DNA of 64,000 nucleotides from UBA8919 sp041658185 (GCA_041658185.1 JBBAAR010000009.1:1-64000); one strand, 5' to 3'. Shown: positions 50,424-59,606, counted from the stretch's first letter. Notes: generated by a model not told the origin, from the letters alone. Numbers and translations are program-made.

Positions 50424-51779
50424 ATGCAAAAAAACAGCAGGATGTTTTTAATTATATGCCTTGCTGTTTTTTATTTTGGTCCGCTTTATTGTCAAACGAA
50501 AACAAAAAACATAGAAATTATTCTTGATGCATCAGGGAGTATGAACGATACTTTTGACAAAAGGGAAAAGAAAATTGATATCGCCAAAAAAACAATTCTT
50601 AAAATTCTCTCGGAACTCTCGTCGGATGCAACTTCACAGATAAAAATCGGTTTAAGAACCTTCGGGGAAGAGAGGGAACTAGACCACAAAAAAGACACGA
50701 GGCTTCTTATTTCGATTGCGGAAATAGATATTAAGAAATTTGAAAAAGCACTTAAAGAATTAAAAGCAGGCGGTTACAGTCCTATTGCATATTCAATGCT
50801 TGTGGCGGGCTTTGATTTCCCGATTGCCGGCGATAATATGATAATTCTTGTAACCGACGGTAAGGAAAGTTGCGGCGGCGACCCCGTGAAGACAGTTCGG
50901 CGTCTGAAAAAGGAAGGACTTGATGTTGTTATAAATGTTATCGGCTATGCTGTTGATAAAAAAGAAGAGGATTCCTTAAAAGAAATCGCTTCTATTTCAA
51001 GCGGAACGTATAATTCTGCAAATGATACCGAGGAACTTGAAAAAAGTTTCAGGAAAATAATAGGTGCCGAAAAGTTTAAAAAAAGTTTTGTAGGATTAGA
51101 GAAAAAGTCATCTTTGGACAAATGGGAGAAAAAAAAACCTGTTGAGGCGCTGAAACGTTCCTTGATTTTTCCGGGTTTAGGTCAGTTTTACACGGATAGA
51201 CCAATACCGGGAGTAATCAATTTTTTTTCCCAATGGGCAATACTCGGTTTTAATTATGCGGTAACCCAATCGCATGAATATAAAAAAAATCCGGATGCTT
51301 CTTTTACAAAGGACTTTCTGGATTTCTCAAGTATCAGTTTTTACATTTCAAACAGTGCAGGCGTTTATCTTTACACAAAAAACAGAAACAATAAGGAACA
51401 CTATAAAATTAAATCGGTGGAAGGCACATTTTTAAGGTCAATGATTTTGCCCGGATGGGGGCAACTTTATCTCGGCGATAATCCCGAAGCAGGGCTTTCT
51501 TATATCTGCTGGACGGGATTTTTTTATTACAAAACGTTTAAGCCCGTGCCGAAAGGTGTTAAAAGTGAAAGTTGGGAGAGGCAGAGTATCATAACCAGAA
51601 GCGGTGTATTTCTGTCTTACATTTATTTGCTTCAAATACTTACTTTAATATCAGTAGAAAATCACAATGAGGATGCAAGGGCATACAGGGTGTTTTCAGA
51701 AAGTAACATAAAAACGGATTTCGGTTTTTTTGATGGTTCCGATTTTTTGCCGCAGTTAACTTTAAATAAAAAGTTTTAG
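50424..51779 (+). CDS. Secreted VWA-domain protein with C-terminal membrane region
   Basis: 451 residues from ATG 50424; gggagagg sits 9-16 nt upstream, while the in-frame ATG 50406 would put that SD inside the gene. An N-terminal signal peptide (about 5-26) is followed by a von Willebrand A domain (about 35-210) with the MIDAS DASGSMND, and LVTDGKESCGG. After about residue 250 there are hydrophobic stretches repeated twice (LKRSLIFPGLGQFYTDRP; FLRSMILPGWGQLYLGDNP), the DUF5683-like pattern. Envelope protein of unknown role. Confidence 0.75.
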   Translation: MQKNSRMFLIICLAVFYFGPLYCQTKTKNIEIILDASGSMNDTFDKREKKIDIAKKTILKILSELSSDATSQIKIGLRTFGEERELDHKKDTRLLISIAEIDIKKFEKALKELKAGGYSPIAYSMLVAGFDFPIAGDNMIILVTDGKESCGGDPVKTVRRLKKEGLDVVINVIGYAVDKKEEDSLKEIASISSGTYNSANDTEELEKSFRKIIGAEKFKKSFVGLEKKSSLDKWEKKKPVEALKRSLIFPGLGQFYTDRPIPGVINFFSQWAILGFNYAVTQSHEYKKNPDASFTKDFLDFSSISFYISNSAGVYLYTKNRNNKEHYKIKSVEGTFLRSMILPGWGQLYLGDNPEAGLSYICWTGFFYYKTFKPVPKGVKSESWERQSIITRSGVFLSYIYLLQILTLISVENHNEDARAYRVFSESNIKTDFGFFDGSDFLPQLTLNKKF

Positions 51780-51800
51780 TTATTTTCAAGCAAGCGGGCG

Positions 51801-51825
51801 AAAAGCAAACTTGTTTGTTTTTCCG
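51801..51825. terminator. Possible bidirectional terminator between convergent genes
   Basis: aaaagcaaac-tt-gtttgttttt is nearly self-complementary with A-run on one side and T-run on the other. It lies in the 79-nt gap between the + strand VWA gene and the - strand DUF2148 gene. The stem is AT-rich and the loop must open to four bases, so strength is uncertain. Confidence 0.4.
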
Positions 51826-51858
51826 AGTGAACGCTGAAAACAAAGAGTTTATTACCCG

Positions 51859-52389
51859 TTATTTTCTCTCGAAAAATATGTTTTTGCCGGAGGCGTCGAG
51901 GGGAATTCCGAATGCGATTTTGACATCTTTATCAATGAGTTTATTTTTTACGGCGGTATAGCCGGCGGTATACATAATTCTGTTGTCAATACGGTTGTCT
52001 GCAGCAATTGAAACGGCAGAACCGATTGCAATTCCCAAGTCGCCTGAATTATAGACACACACGCCTTTTAAATCTTCTAATTTTTTGCATGATTCAAATC
52101 CACAGAAGCCGCAGTCAAGTCCTATGGTAGCAATTTTTGTTCCGATTAAAACTATCGCGGCTGCTTTTTTCACGCAATCCGCATCCCTCAAAAATGTATT
52201 TGTCCTGTATCCGGTGTTTGCAATTTCAACCATTTTTGCCGAGAGTTCTTCAATCTCTTTATCAGTAAGAATTATTGTTACAATATTGTCAATTCCTCTT
52301 GCTTTTGGCGCGGTTCTTGCCGCAATACACATTAAATTCGCCACCGCAATAATTCCGTTTTTCTGTGCATCAGATGATTTGATTCTCAT
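51859..52389 (-). CDS. DUF2148 (ferredoxin-like domain) protein
   Basis: 176 residues on the minus strand. Two DUF2148-type Cys groups are visible: an early CIAARTAPKARG and a central DCGFCGFESCKKL cluster (about 100-113), with the conserved GLDCGFCGF. Members occur in anaerobes and are thought to bind a metal or iron-sulfur centre, but no function is established. It is 26 nt downstream of the PBP gene on the same strand, so it may be cotranscribed with it. Confidence 0.85.
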   Translation of the reverse strand: MRIKSSDAQKNGIIAVANLMCIAARTAPKARGIDNIVTIILTDKEIEELSAKMVEIANTGYRTNTFLRDADCVKKAAAIVLIGTKIATIGLDCGFCGFESCKKLEDLKGVCVYNSGDLGIAIGSAVSIAADNRIDNRIMYTAGYTAVKNKLIDKDVKIAFGIPLDASGKNIFFERK

Positions 52390-52415
52390 TCTTTCCTCCG
52401 TTACACGGTTCTGTT

Positions 52416-54587
52416 CTAAAAGCCGCCTTCGGTATCAAGTCGGATTGCCGGTAAAACTGGCACCGCCCGGGTTGTGCCTTCCGTTAGACCGGTCAAAATT
52501 TGAGGTTCCGTTTCATCATCCAGTTTTTTGACAATGGAGACACCTTTCCCGAACGAAAACTCTTTTGGTTCTGTTCCGCTTAAAAATGCCTCTAAATATG
52601 TTCCTTTTGGATTTCCAAGTGCTAAAAGTCCTGTCTGCGGGTCAATTTTTGCGAATGTAATATTTGAAGGCGTTGCAAAATCTATAACGGGTTGTCCTCT
52701 CAAAGCCGCCCGCATAAGTTCGGTCCAGATAGGGCAGGCCAGCCGCCCGCCGGTCATTTTTTTGCCGAGAGTTCTATGGTCATCATAACCAACCCATACG
52801 CCGCACACGAGTTGAGGGGTGTAACCGACAAACCATGCATCCTGACAATCGTTTGTTGTTCCCGTTTTTCCCGCTGCCGGTCTTTTCAATTGTCTTGCAT
52901 AAACGCCTGTTCCGTGTTCAACAACTCCATGCAAAAGATTTGTCATCAAAAATGCCGTCTGGACGGATATCACATCTTTTTCTTCCGGAAAAAATTCCTC
53001 CAAAACCCTGCCTTTATTGTCTAAAACTTTTACAATTGAATAGGGAGTTGTTTTTATTCCTGAATTTGCCAAACTGCCGAAAGCAGATGTCATTTCTTTC
53101 AGCGTAACATCCGAGGCGCCGAGTGCCAGAGAAATCGTTTCCGTAAGAGGTGATTCAATCCCGATTTGTTTTGCATAATATGCAACTGTCATCGGTCTGA
53201 TTTTATCGGTCACTTTTATTGCGCATATGTTAAGAGAATGTTCCAGTGCCTTTCTTAATAAAACCGGTCCGTGAAATTTTTCTGAATAATTCTGCGGCTG
53301 CCACAGAACCCGTTCATTCGGTTTGTTATTTTCAGTTGCTTGCTTATCTTTTTCCAATAGTTTATTAAGAAGATTTTTATCCTGAACATCGGAAAAATCG
53401 GTCGTGTTTGACAAAAGTTCCCAGTCGCGGCCCGTGTTGTAATAGGTAACGGGTGAATCATCAATAATTGAAGTAGGGGTAAAACCGTTTTCAATCGCGG
53501 CAGTGTAGACAAAAACCTTAAATGCGCTTCCAGGCTGCCTTTTTGCCTGAAATACCCTGTTAAACTGACTTGTCTGAAAATTTCTTCCACCTACCAACGC
53601 ACGAATTCCGCCCGTTTTTACATCAAGACATAAAATGGCGCCCTCTACCGGAATGGTTGATTTTGAAATCGAGTCAAACTCCGCCAGTTGTTTTTCAAAA
53701 ACTTTTTCTGCCGTTTCCTGAATTTTCTTATCAAGCGTTGTGTAAATTTCAAGCCCGCCCTGATATAACATGCTCCCGTATTTTGACTCAAGCGTCTGCC
53801 GAATATTGTCAATAAAATGAGGTGCTATTTTTGTAGCGATGTGCGGCGGCGAAATAATAATGTTTTTTCCTTCCGCTTCTTTTTTTTGTTCGTCGGTTAT
53901 AAATCCCACATCACGCATTCTTGCTAAAACCACAGCCCTCCTCTGAATTGTTTTTTCGGGATTTTTGAACGGCGAATACATGGACGGCGCTCTCGGAAGT
54001 CCCGCCAAAAGTGCGCATTCTTCAAGTGACAACTGCGAAACATTTTTTCCGAAATAAACTTTTGCGGCGGTTGCAACCCCGTAGGCGCCGTTTCCGAAAT
54101 AAATCTGGTTAAGGTACATCTCCAGAATTTCATATTTTGAATAATCCCGTTCCAACTGAATCGCAAGAATCACCTCTTTTATTTTTCTGGCGAAAGTTTT
54201 TCTTCGTGATAAAAAAATCACTTTTGCGAGTTGCTGGGTAATAGTTGAACCGCCTTCTACCACTCCGCCCGCTTTAATGTTTGAAACAAAGGCACCGACT
54301 ATTCTGTACGGGTCAATTCCCCAGTGTCTGAAAAAACGGGTGTCCTCAATTGCGATAATAGCGTTTATCATATCTTTAGGAATTGTAGAAAGAGGAACAA
54401 CGGTTCTTTTTTCCGTGAATAATTCTGCAATTAATTCTCCGTTCACATCATAAATTTTTGTTGTTAAAGAAGGGGTGTAATTTATTAGTTGAGTCGGGTC
54501 GGGAATATCTCCGAGATATTTTGTCAGCCGTTCAATAAAAGCAAAAAACAAAATGATTACGCTCGCCAAAAGAAGCCATTTTCTCAT
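52416..54587 (-). CDS. Class A penicillin-binding protein (PBP1A-type)
   Basis: 723 residues. N-terminal membrane helix (about 4-18), glycosyltransferase domain (about 50-225: EDTRFFRHWGID, GGSTITQQLAK, EMYLNQIYFGNGAYG) and transpeptidase domain (about 310-620: SxxK in PGSAFKVFVYTAA, SLN in LEHSLNICA, and KTG in PAAGKTGTTND). Start ATG is at 54587 and only 6 nt from a consensus -10 box. Polymerises and cross-links peptidoglycan at the membrane. Confidence 0.95.
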   Translation of the reverse strand: MRKWLLLASVIILFFAFIERLTKYLGDIPDPTQLINYTPSLTTKIYDVNGELIAELFTEKRTVVPLSTIPKDMINAIIAIEDTRFFRHWGIDPYRIVGAFVSNIKAGGVVEGGSTITQQLAKVIFLSRRKTFARKIKEVILAIQLERDYSKYEILEMYLNQIYFGNGAYGVATAAKVYFGKNVSQLSLEECALLAGLPRAPSMYSPFKNPEKTIQRRAVVLARMRDVGFITDEQKKEAEGKNIIISPPHIATKIAPHFIDNIRQTLESKYGSMLYQGGLEIYTTLDKKIQETAEKVFEKQLAEFDSISKSTIPVEGAILCLDVKTGGIRALVGGRNFQTSQFNRVFQAKRQPGSAFKVFVYTAAIENGFTPTSIIDDSPVTYYNTGRDWELLSNTTDFSDVQDKNLLNKLLEKDKQATENNKPNERVLWQPQNYSEKFHGPVLLRKALEHSLNICAIKVTDKIRPMTVAYYAKQIGIESPLTETISLALGASDVTLKEMTSAFGSLANSGIKTTPYSIVKVLDNKGRVLEEFFPEEKDVISVQTAFLMTNLLHGVVEHGTGVYARQLKRPAAGKTGTTNDCQDAWFVGYTPQLVCGVWVGYDDHRTLGKKMTGGRLACPIWTELMRAALRGQPVIDFATPSNITFAKIDPQTGLLALGNPKGTYLEAFLSGTEPKEFSFGKGVSIVKKLDDETEPQILTGLTEGTTRAVPVLPAIRLDTEGGF

Positions 54588-54593
54588 AATTTA

Positions 54594-54622
54594 ATTATAT
54601 CTCTGAAAAACCTACTTGTCAA
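54594..54622 (-). promoter_or_regulatory. Consensus promoter of the PBP gene, leaderless
   Basis: Read on the minus strand: TTGACA (54622-54617), 17-bp spacer, TATAAT (54599-54594), then 6 nt to the PBP ATG. Its -35 box overlaps that of the divergent + strand promoter. Confidence 0.75.
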
Positions 54623-54644
54623 GTGATTAAAAATTTGGTAAAAT
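54616..54644 (+). promoter_or_regulatory. Divergent promoter of the YfhO-like gene, leaderless
   Basis: TTGTCA (54616-54621), 17-bp spacer, TAAAAT (54639-54644), then 6 nt to ATG 54651. The palindromic cttgtcaag (54615-54623) holds both -35 boxes, so RNA polymerase binding in the two directions should exclude each other. Confidence 0.7.
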
Positions 54645-54650
54645 CATAAC

Positions 54651-56780
54651 ATGCGGAAAAATGCATTTGTGATTTTATTTTTTTTGTTTTTGGCTTTTGT
54701 TTTTCTGCCCAAAATTATTCTGATGACTCATCTTCCGATAACACCGGGTCTTGGCGGAAGCGATATCACCGACCTCAATTTTCCGTATAAACATATTCTG
54801 GCAAAATCATTAAAGAATTTTCAATTACCTGTCTGGTCTGATTTAATTTGGTGCGGGTATCCGCTTCACGCCGAAGGTCAGGGCGGTTTTTTTTATCCGC
54901 CGAATATTTTAATTTTTTCCGTATTTCCGTCGGATATCGGCTTTAATTTAAGCATAATTCTCAATTTTATTCTCTGCGGATTTTTCAGTTTTTTATTTTT
55001 CTCTGAAATCGGACTTAAAAAGCAAACCGCAGTTTTTTCTGCCGCCGTATTTTCTTTTTCCGGATTTTTTTTCTGCCACATCCAGCACTTGAATATGCTC
55101 AATTCTGTGATATGGTTTCCGCTGATTTTTTATTTTATTGAAAAGTATCTGAAAAGCGGGAATTACAAAAATATCGTCGTCGCCGGCATTTCGTTCGGAA
55201 TTCAGATTCTTGCCGGCTTTCCGCAGTTTGCTTATTACACTCTAATTTTTTCTTTTTTATATTTTCTATGTCGCCCGAACATCTGTTCGCCCCGAACATT
55301 TGTTCAGTCAGTTTTTGCTTTTTTGATTTTTGTTATTGTCGGTTTTGGGATTTCTGCGGTTCAATGGCTTCCGACTCTTGAACTTGTTAATTTTACGGCG
55401 CGAAAAATTGGTTTTACAAAAGACCCCGCAAGGGGGTGGTGGAGTTACAATTTTTCAGACCTGATTACATGGTTAATTCCGTTTAAGTTCGGTTCACCTT
55501 TTGACAATTCTTTCAACAAACCGCATTCAATTTTTATTGAAAACTCTTTTTATATCGGAAAAATTGCTCTGACAATTGGTTTGTTTGGATTTTTAACAAA
55601 ATTCAGAAAATATATTTTTTTCAGTATAACCGTTTTCTTTACTTTTATTATAGCGGTTTCGCCATCACTGGGGGTTACGGGTTTTCTTGATAAAATCCCC
55701 GGCTTTGAGCAGTTTCGTCTGCATCAGCGTCTTTTGATTTTTGCTGTTTTTTCATTATCATTGTTTGCAGGTGTCATCATTGATAAATGGACAAATGTCC
55801 ATTTAAGATTTTTGGTTTTTGCTTTAATTATCGCCGAATTATTTTATTTTACCGTCAAGCAAAACACTTTTTATAAAAGAGATGAATGGATGTCATCGCC
55901 ATCCATAATAGATTTTCTAAAAAATGACAAAAGTTTTTACCGGGTGTGGTCGGTGAATTCTTACAATTCTGCCATATCGTCGGCAAAAGGTTTTTCCGGC
56001 GATTTAACGCCTTTTTATAATTACAGAAATTTTTTACAGCCCAATTCAAATATCATCAGGAATATTCCTGCTATTGAAGGTCACGGCGGGCTTCGTCCAA
56101 AAAGGTTTTATGAAATTTGGGATGAAATGATGAGGCGGGGAATTGGTTTTGAAACGTTGAGATTTATCGGTAACGCCTGCGGAAAATATGTGATAACAAC
56201 ATATAATTTACCGCCGCAATATCTCACATTAAAAAAGGAATTTGAATTTTATAAAAATTTGCCGACGATAAAGGTTTATGAAAACAAACTTTATATGGCA
56301 AGAGCGTTTTTTGTGAATAGTGCGGTTGTAGTGCCGAATGATTCAGTAATTCAAACTATGTTTGAGAAAAATTTTGTGCCGTCTAAAACGGTAATTTTGG
56401 AAGAAATGCCTTTTAAGAATTATTATGCAGGTAAGGGTTTTGCTGCTATAAAAAAATATTCTGAAAGAGAGATTGAAATTGAAGCAATTTCTGAAAACGG
56501 CGGGTTTCTTGTTCTAACGGATACTTTTTATCCGGGTTGGAGAGTTTTTGTTGACGGCAAAGAATCAAAAATTTATCAAGCGAATTATATTTTCCGTGCA
56601 GTTGAAATCCCAAAAGGCAACCACATTGTCAGATTTGAGTATAAACCTTTCTTTTATGCTGTCGGCAAAATCGTGTCCGTAATTTCAATTTTTTGCTTGA
56701 TTTTTTATTTTCTTTTTGGTAAAATTAAAAATTATGGACTTAAACGAACAACTGTCAAAAATAAAGCGCGGTTCCGTTGA
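54651..56780 (+). CDS. YfhO family multi-pass membrane protein
   Basis: 709 residues with about twelve hydrophobic segments in the first 400 and last 60 residues. The N-terminus has GLGGSDITDLNFPYKHIL and PVWSDLIWCGYPLHAEGQGGFFYPPN (both typical of YfhO), an AGFPQFAYYTLIFSFLY motif and the C-terminal LTDTFYPGWRVFVDGKES. YfhO proteins are GT-C-like and are linked to glycosylation of lipoteichoic acid in Bacillus. The role here is unassigned. Its 3' end overlaps tyrS by 47 nt. Confidence 0.85.
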   Translation: MRKNAFVILFFLFLAFVFLPKIILMTHLPITPGLGGSDITDLNFPYKHILAKSLKNFQLPVWSDLIWCGYPLHAEGQGGFFYPPNILIFSVFPSDIGFNLSIILNFILCGFFSFLFFSEIGLKKQTAVFSAAVFSFSGFFFCHIQHLNMLNSVIWFPLIFYFIEKYLKSGNYKNIVVAGISFGIQILAGFPQFAYYTLIFSFLYFLCRPNICSPRTFVQSVFAFLIFVIVGFGISAVQWLPTLELVNFTARKIGFTKDPARGWWSYNFSDLITWLIPFKFGSPFDNSFNKPHSIFIENSFYIGKIALTIGLFGFLTKFRKYIFFSITVFFTFIIAVSPSLGVTGFLDKIPGFEQFRLHQRLLIFAVFSLSLFAGVIIDKWTNVHLRFLVFALIIAELFYFTVKQNTFYKRDEWMSSPSIIDFLKNDKSFYRVWSVNSYNSAISSAKGFSGDLTPFYNYRNFLQPNSNIIRNIPAIEGHGGLRPKRFYEIWDEMMRRGIGFETLRFIGNACGKYVITTYNLPPQYLTLKKEFEFYKNLPTIKVYENKLYMARAFFVNSAVVVPNDSVIQTMFEKNFVPSKTVILEEMPFKNYYAGKGFAAIKKYSEREIEIEAISENGGFLVLTDTFYPGWRVFVDGKESKIYQANYIFRAVEIPKGNHIVRFEYKPFFYAVGKIVSVISIFCLIFYFLFGKIKNYGLKRTTVKNKARFR
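56697..56725 (+). promoter_or_regulatory. Promoter of tyrS inside the YfhO-like gene
   Basis: TTGATT (56697-56702), 17-bp spacer, TAAAAT (56720-56725), with 8 nt to ATG 56734. Probable near-leaderless start; no SD fits between. Confidence 0.6.
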
Positions 56781-57981
56781 AATAATTTCGGAAGAGGAAC
56801 TTACCGCGAAGTTGAAACTTAATAGACCATTAAGAGTTAAATTAGGTGTTGACCCGACCTCGCCGGATATTCATCTCGGACATACCGTTGTCATAGAAAA
56901 ACTTAAAACATTTCAGGATTTAGGTCACAAGGTTGTTTTTATTATAGGTGATTTTACCGCCCGCATAGGCGACCCGTCGGGTAGAAGCGAGGCAAGACCT
57001 GTTTTAGACGAGAATGAAATTTTGGAAAACGCAAAGACATATCAGGAACAGGTTTTTAAGATTTTAGACAAGGAAAAAACGGAGGTTATGTTTAACAGCC
57101 ACTGGCTTTATTCGCTGGGGCTTGACGGGCTTCTGGAGTTGGCGAAACATTCAACCGTCGCACAGATGCTTGCCCGTGCCGATTTTAATCAGAGATATAA
57201 AAGCGGAAATGATATAACGATTCTTGAATTTTTATATCCGTTATTGACTGGTTATGATTCCGTAAGCGTTAATTCGGATATTGAACTCGGTGGTACCGAC
57301 CAGAAATTCAATCTTCTGATGGCACGCCAAATTCAGAAGGATTATGGTCAACCGCCGCAAGTTGTTATGACTATGCCGCTTTTAGAAGGTACCGACGGCG
57401 TGCAAAAAATGTCAAAGTCATATGGGAATTATATCGGGATTTCAGAAATACCGTCGGAAATATTCGGCAAAATAATGTCAATTTCAGATGAACTTATGTA
57501 TAAGTATTTTGAACTTTTAACTCAGGAAAATCTATCTGATGTTAAAAAAGGACATCCGAAACAGATGAAGGAGAAACTTGCAAAAATCATCGTCGGTAAA
57601 TTTTACTCGTCGGAAATTGCCGAAAATTGCGAAGAAGAATTCAATAAAGTTTTTGCGTCAAAAGAATTGCCGTCTGAAATAGAAGAATTTATTACATTTA
57701 AAAAAGAAATAAAAATTTCAGAACTGCTTGTTGATGCGGGACTTTCAGAAAGTAAAAAAGAATCAGAGCGGTTGATTAAACAAGGTGGAGTTAAGATTAA
57801 CGGTAAAGTAATTGGTAAAGATGAGGTTAATAAAATAGTTAGAGAATTTCTTGACCAGAAAGAAAGAACGGAAGCGAGAGTTCAGGTATTAAGAGATGGA
57901 ATAGAAGAAGACGAAAAAGTTAGGGAATTTCTTATTCAGGTCGGTAAAAGAAAGTTCAAAAAAATAAAATATGACAAATAA
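56734..57981 (+). CDS. tyrS: Tyrosyl-tRNA synthetase
   Basis: 415 residues from ATG 56734 (TTG 56716 upstream lies in the promoter spacer). HIGH-type motif in DPTSPDIHLGHTVVIEKL, DFTARIGDPSGRS, KMSKS at about residue 229 (VQKMSKSYGN), and an S4-like C-terminal domain from about residue 330 (SKKESERLIKQGGVKING). The TyrZ/Gram-negative type II layout. A charged C-terminal tail extends to KKIKYDK. Confidence 0.94.
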   Translation: MDLNEQLSKIKRGSVEIISEEELTAKLKLNRPLRVKLGVDPTSPDIHLGHTVVIEKLKTFQDLGHKVVFIIGDFTARIGDPSGRSEARPVLDENEILENAKTYQEQVFKILDKEKTEVMFNSHWLYSLGLDGLLELAKHSTVAQMLARADFNQRYKSGNDITILEFLYPLLTGYDSVSVNSDIELGGTDQKFNLLMARQIQKDYGQPPQVVMTMPLLEGTDGVQKMSKSYGNYIGISEIPSEIFGKIMSISDELMYKYFELLTQENLSDVKKGHPKQMKEKLAKIIVGKFYSSEIAENCEEEFNKVFASKELPSEIEEFITFKKEIKISELLVDAGLSESKKESERLIKQGGVKINGKVIGKDEVNKIVREFLDQKERTEARVQVLRDGIEEDEKVREFLIQVGKRKFKKIKYDK

Positions 57982-58019
57982 ATCTAATATTATTTATATC
58001 AGGAGTAAAGTAAGATAGA

Positions 58020-58631
58020 ATGGCTAACTCTACAATATTTTTTAACGGAGAAAAATTTAATAAACATATAACTAATGCATTTTGCGAATATGGAAAGGCT
58101 ATTGAACTTCTTAGTAAATTTTATGAGTTTTTAGAAAACAACCCACTAGCTTCAAAATCTCACTATAGAATGTTGGCATTTTGTGAAAAAAGCTTAGAAA
58201 ATTTTTTATCCATAGCAGACATTAGGATTCAATCATCTTTGTTTGATAGAATAATTAAAATTGAAAAAAAATTAAGAGAGTTTGTAAGGAATAAATTAAA
58301 GGATAAATATGGAGAAGACGGAGAAAAATGGTGGGTCTGTGGGGTCCCTCAAAATTTGCGAACAGAAATTGCTAAACGAAGAGAAGAAGATCCAAATAGA
58401 TTAGAATGTTTTCGGTACTTATACTTTATAGATATTAAAGAAATAATAAAGAAAAATCGAGAATTATTTCCACATATATTTAGTGGTTATTCTAATCATA
58501 AAGAGGCATTAAAAATATTTGATCAGTTGAATGAACTAAGAAATATAGTTGTTCACGATAAACGTGAAATAACGGATGAAGAAAATCATTTATTTAATGA
58601 ATTAGAAAAGAAAATAAATGAGAGTATGTAA
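58020..58631 (+). CDS. HEPN-domain protein, Swt1-type, possible ribonuclease
   Basis: 203 residues, all-helical. The HEPN catalytic R-x4-H pattern is RNIVVH (near residue 179) in LNELRNIVVHDKREIT. The region WWVCGVPQNLRTEIAKRREEDP followed by FIDIKEIIKKNRELFP resembles the Swt1 HEPN subgroup. HEPN domains are RNases in many toxin and defence systems, or non-catalytic nucleotide-binding partners. Here the usual antitoxin is not adjacent. The gene is more AT-rich than tyrS upstream. SD aggag is 14-18 nt before ATG 58020, a rather long spacing. Confidence 0.65.
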   Translation: MANSTIFFNGEKFNKHITNAFCEYGKAIELLSKFYEFLENNPLASKSHYRMLAFCEKSLENFLSIADIRIQSSLFDRIIKIEKKLREFVRNKLKDKYGEDGEKWWVCGVPQNLRTEIAKRREEDPNRLECFRYLYFIDIKEIIKKNRELFPHIFSGYSNHKEALKIFDQLNELRNIVVHDKREITDEENHLFNELEKKINESM

Positions 58632-58687
58632 TGACTGATACAATTTTCAGGATAACTGGTTTTTGCTAAATATACCTTACAATATTA

Positions 58688-58762
58688 ATTATTGGCCGGT
58701 TTAAGTATCTCAATTGTTGAGAAATCAAAGACAAAAAGTTTTAGAAAAATTATTGGCCAGTT
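58688..58762 (+). repeat. 14-nt direct repeat attattggcc(g/a)gtt
   Basis: attattggccggtt (58688-58701) and attattggccagtt (58749-58762), 61 nt apart in the spacer between the HEPN gene and the lipoprotein gene. Only two copies; gaps differ from CRISPR spacing. Confidence 0.5.
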
Positions 58763-58799
58763 AATTTTAAGAAAACAGAAGTAAAAAGGAGTCCGAACA

Positions 58800-59606
58800 A
58801 TGAAACGATTAATTTTACTTATTTCGTTATTAATTAGTACAATAGGGTGTTCGTTGAGAACGTCTTATGTTAGGATAAATGATCCGTTGCCACCAAAACC
58901 AGCAACACATAAAATAGAAATATTAGCAGAAGTACCACGAAATAGAAAATATATTGAAATTGGTACTATAGCAACACACGATACAGGTTTTACTACTGCT
59001 GGCAGCCGAACACAATCTTTACAAAGATTAATGATAGAAGCGCGTAAGCTTGGTGGAGATGCAGTTTTTATCACACAAGAAACATTGCCAGATGCTTTTT
59101 CTTCAACTTGTTGGCGCCACGAAGGAATAATTATTGCCTATACAGATGTTAAAAAGCGAGATAATCCCACGGCAAAAGAAGTCAAAAGTATGCCAATGAA
59201 TAAAAGAGAAATTTATATTGCCCTTTTAGAGTTAAGTCCTAAAAATATTTCAAAGAGTGATGCATCAATTCTTACTGATAAATTACGAGTAGAACTTTAT
59301 TATACTGGAAATTTTCAACTACTTGAAAGAGAAAAAATGGATAATATTTTAAAAGAACAATCATTTCAAAAGACTGGTTGTACTGATACTGAATACGCAG
59401 TACAAATAGGAAAACTTGTAGGTGTAGAGCAGATGATTATTGGCGAAATTGGTTTAATCGAAAATGTTTATCTTTTGACTTTAAGAAGGATTGATGTTGA
59501 AACTGGAAAAGTAGTAAGCAGTGTGTATGAAGAAACGGAAGGAACATTAAAGGATGTATTACAAAATGCTATTCCTAGTGGTGCTATCAAGATATGCAAT
59601 GAATGA
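58800..59606 (+). CDS. Lipoprotein with CsgG-like domain
   Basis: 268 residues. Signal peptide and lipobox STIGC (Cys at about 17). The first half has an RKYIEIGTIATHDTG and LMIEARKLGGDAVFIT pattern seen in small periplasmic lipoproteins. The second half (about 135-265) looks like a CsgG/FlgT-type domain: YIALLELSPKNISKSDASILTDKLRVELYYTGNFQLLEREKMDNIL and LVGVEQMIIGEIG. AT-rich composition resembles the HEPN gene before it. SD aaaaggag, 7-nt spacing to ATG 58800. Flanked downstream by a 186-nt spacer without a gene. Confidence 0.7.
   Translation: MKRLILLISLLISTIGCSLRTSYVRINDPLPPKPATHKIEILAEVPRNRKYIEIGTIATHDTGFTTAGSRTQSLQRLMIEARKLGGDAVFITQETLPDAFSSTCWRHEGIIIAYTDVKKRDNPTAKEVKSMPMNKREIYIALLELSPKNISKSDASILTDKLRVELYYTGNFQLLEREKMDNILKEQSFQKTGCTDTEYAVQIGKLVGVEQMIIGEIGLIENVYLLTLRRIDVETGKVVSSVYEETEGTLKDVLQNAIPSGAIKICNE

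Noticed and set aside
58688..58762. Two attattggcc repeats as a CRISPR remnant
   Set aside because: Only two copies of 14 nt, a 47-nt gap between them, no palindromic repeat and no cas gene nearby. CRISPR arrays were looked for throughout and none was seen.
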